Assembly: GCA_009993045.1 (NCBI GenBank)
Contig: JAACUG010000092.1
Span: 1 to 57,380 of the forward strand
Source of the DNA: Cyanobacteria bacterium CG_2015-22_32_23
GTDB lineage: Bacteria; Cyanobacteriota; Cyanobacteriia; Cyanobacteriales; Cyanobacteriaceae
DNA length: 57,380 bases
Reading direction: 5' to 3'
Under the pieces are notes generated by a model. It saw nothing but the letters and a program-made list of their open reading frames with translations. It was not told the origin of the DNA and made no database searches. Of the stretch, positions 57,325-57,380 are shown piece after piece (position 1 is the stretch's first letter; every line of letters starts with the position of its first letter). The translations under genes were made by a program, and so were the position numbers.

Positions 57325-57380
57325 ATTATATATAACTTTTATTCAGATATAGAAAATCTTTATCTTCTGACTAAAAATTA

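Noticed and set aside
1-57380. tRNA, rRNA or known riboswitches
   Set aside because: No stretch with a T-loop GTTCRA motif and matching acceptor arms was noticed, and no B12-box was seen before cobU. This was a reading by eye, so a short RNA could be missed.

Overview
The window is a stretch of AT-rich cyanobacterial chromosome. The organism call rests on several gene families that are typical of or confined to cyanobacteria: a KaiC paralogue, a high-light-inducible protein, a CYP38/TLP40-type lumenal cyclophilin, DXCF-type cyanobacteriochrome GAF domains in chemoreceptors, a DUF3727 protein and the N-terminal half of the cyanobacterial FAD/SelD fusion. The HIP1 palindrome GCGATCGC also occurs at least 13 times. 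The low GC content and protein styles suggest a Cyanobacterium/Geminocystis-like unicellular lineage; that placement is inference. No rRNA, tRNA, CRISPR array, prophage or intact insertion sequence was recognised.

Layout. 1-11.3 kb: the tail of an unidentified gene, a cupin dioxygenase-like gene, a kinase/regulator two-component pair, the DNA helicase PcrA, a second (regulator-first) two-component pair, a small PepSY-like membrane protein, glutathione-dependent formaldehyde dehydrogenase, a GNAT acetyltransferase and an orphan kinase-like protein with a degenerate ATPase domain. 11.6-18 kb: a low-complexity hypothetical, SSB, a WcaF-like acetyltransferase, CobU and RecG. 18-24 kb: an esterase, an orphan KaiC (probably KaiC3 type), an ADP-ribosylglycohydrolase, a pentapeptide protein and a stand-alone FAD protein. 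24-31.2 kb: two large tandem chemoreceptors (PixJ-like) that together carry three GAF domains with the full cyanobacteriochrome cysteine set. 31.2-41 kb: a second pentapeptide protein, a decayed DUF2283 gene, PurK, an SLH-domain protein, ribosomal protein S4, FolD, a frameshifted OB-fold lipoprotein and translation initiation factor IF-2. 41-49 kb: ComEC, an accessory block of three poorly known genes that includes a ribbon-helix-helix/GIY-YIG-like fusion, an orphan OmpR regulator divergent from hisG, an S15/CocE hydrolase and a candidate small structured RNA. 49-57.4 kb: a YyaL-type thioredoxin-fold protein, an exported hypothetical, an HpnB-like glycosyltransferase, a 47-residue Hli protein divergent from the lumenal cyclophilin, DUF3727, a membrane class III nucleotide cyclase and a truncated DNA methyltransferase at the edge.

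Housekeeping genes (pcrA, ssb, recG, purK, rpsD, folD, infB, hisG, cobU) are scattered singly among signalling genes; there are few operons. Sensory output is prominent: two full two-component pairs, one orphan regulator, one orphan kinase-like protein, two light-type chemoreceptors, a cyclase and a KaiC. The intergenic DNA is rich in 7-bp-period tandem repeats, and a dispersed element of about 57 bp occurs three times. No clear new multi-gene system was found. The most promising leads are the candidate small RNA near 48.85 kb, the RHH/GIY-YIG fusion with its twin operator-like sites, and the tandem photoreceptor-type chemoreceptors.
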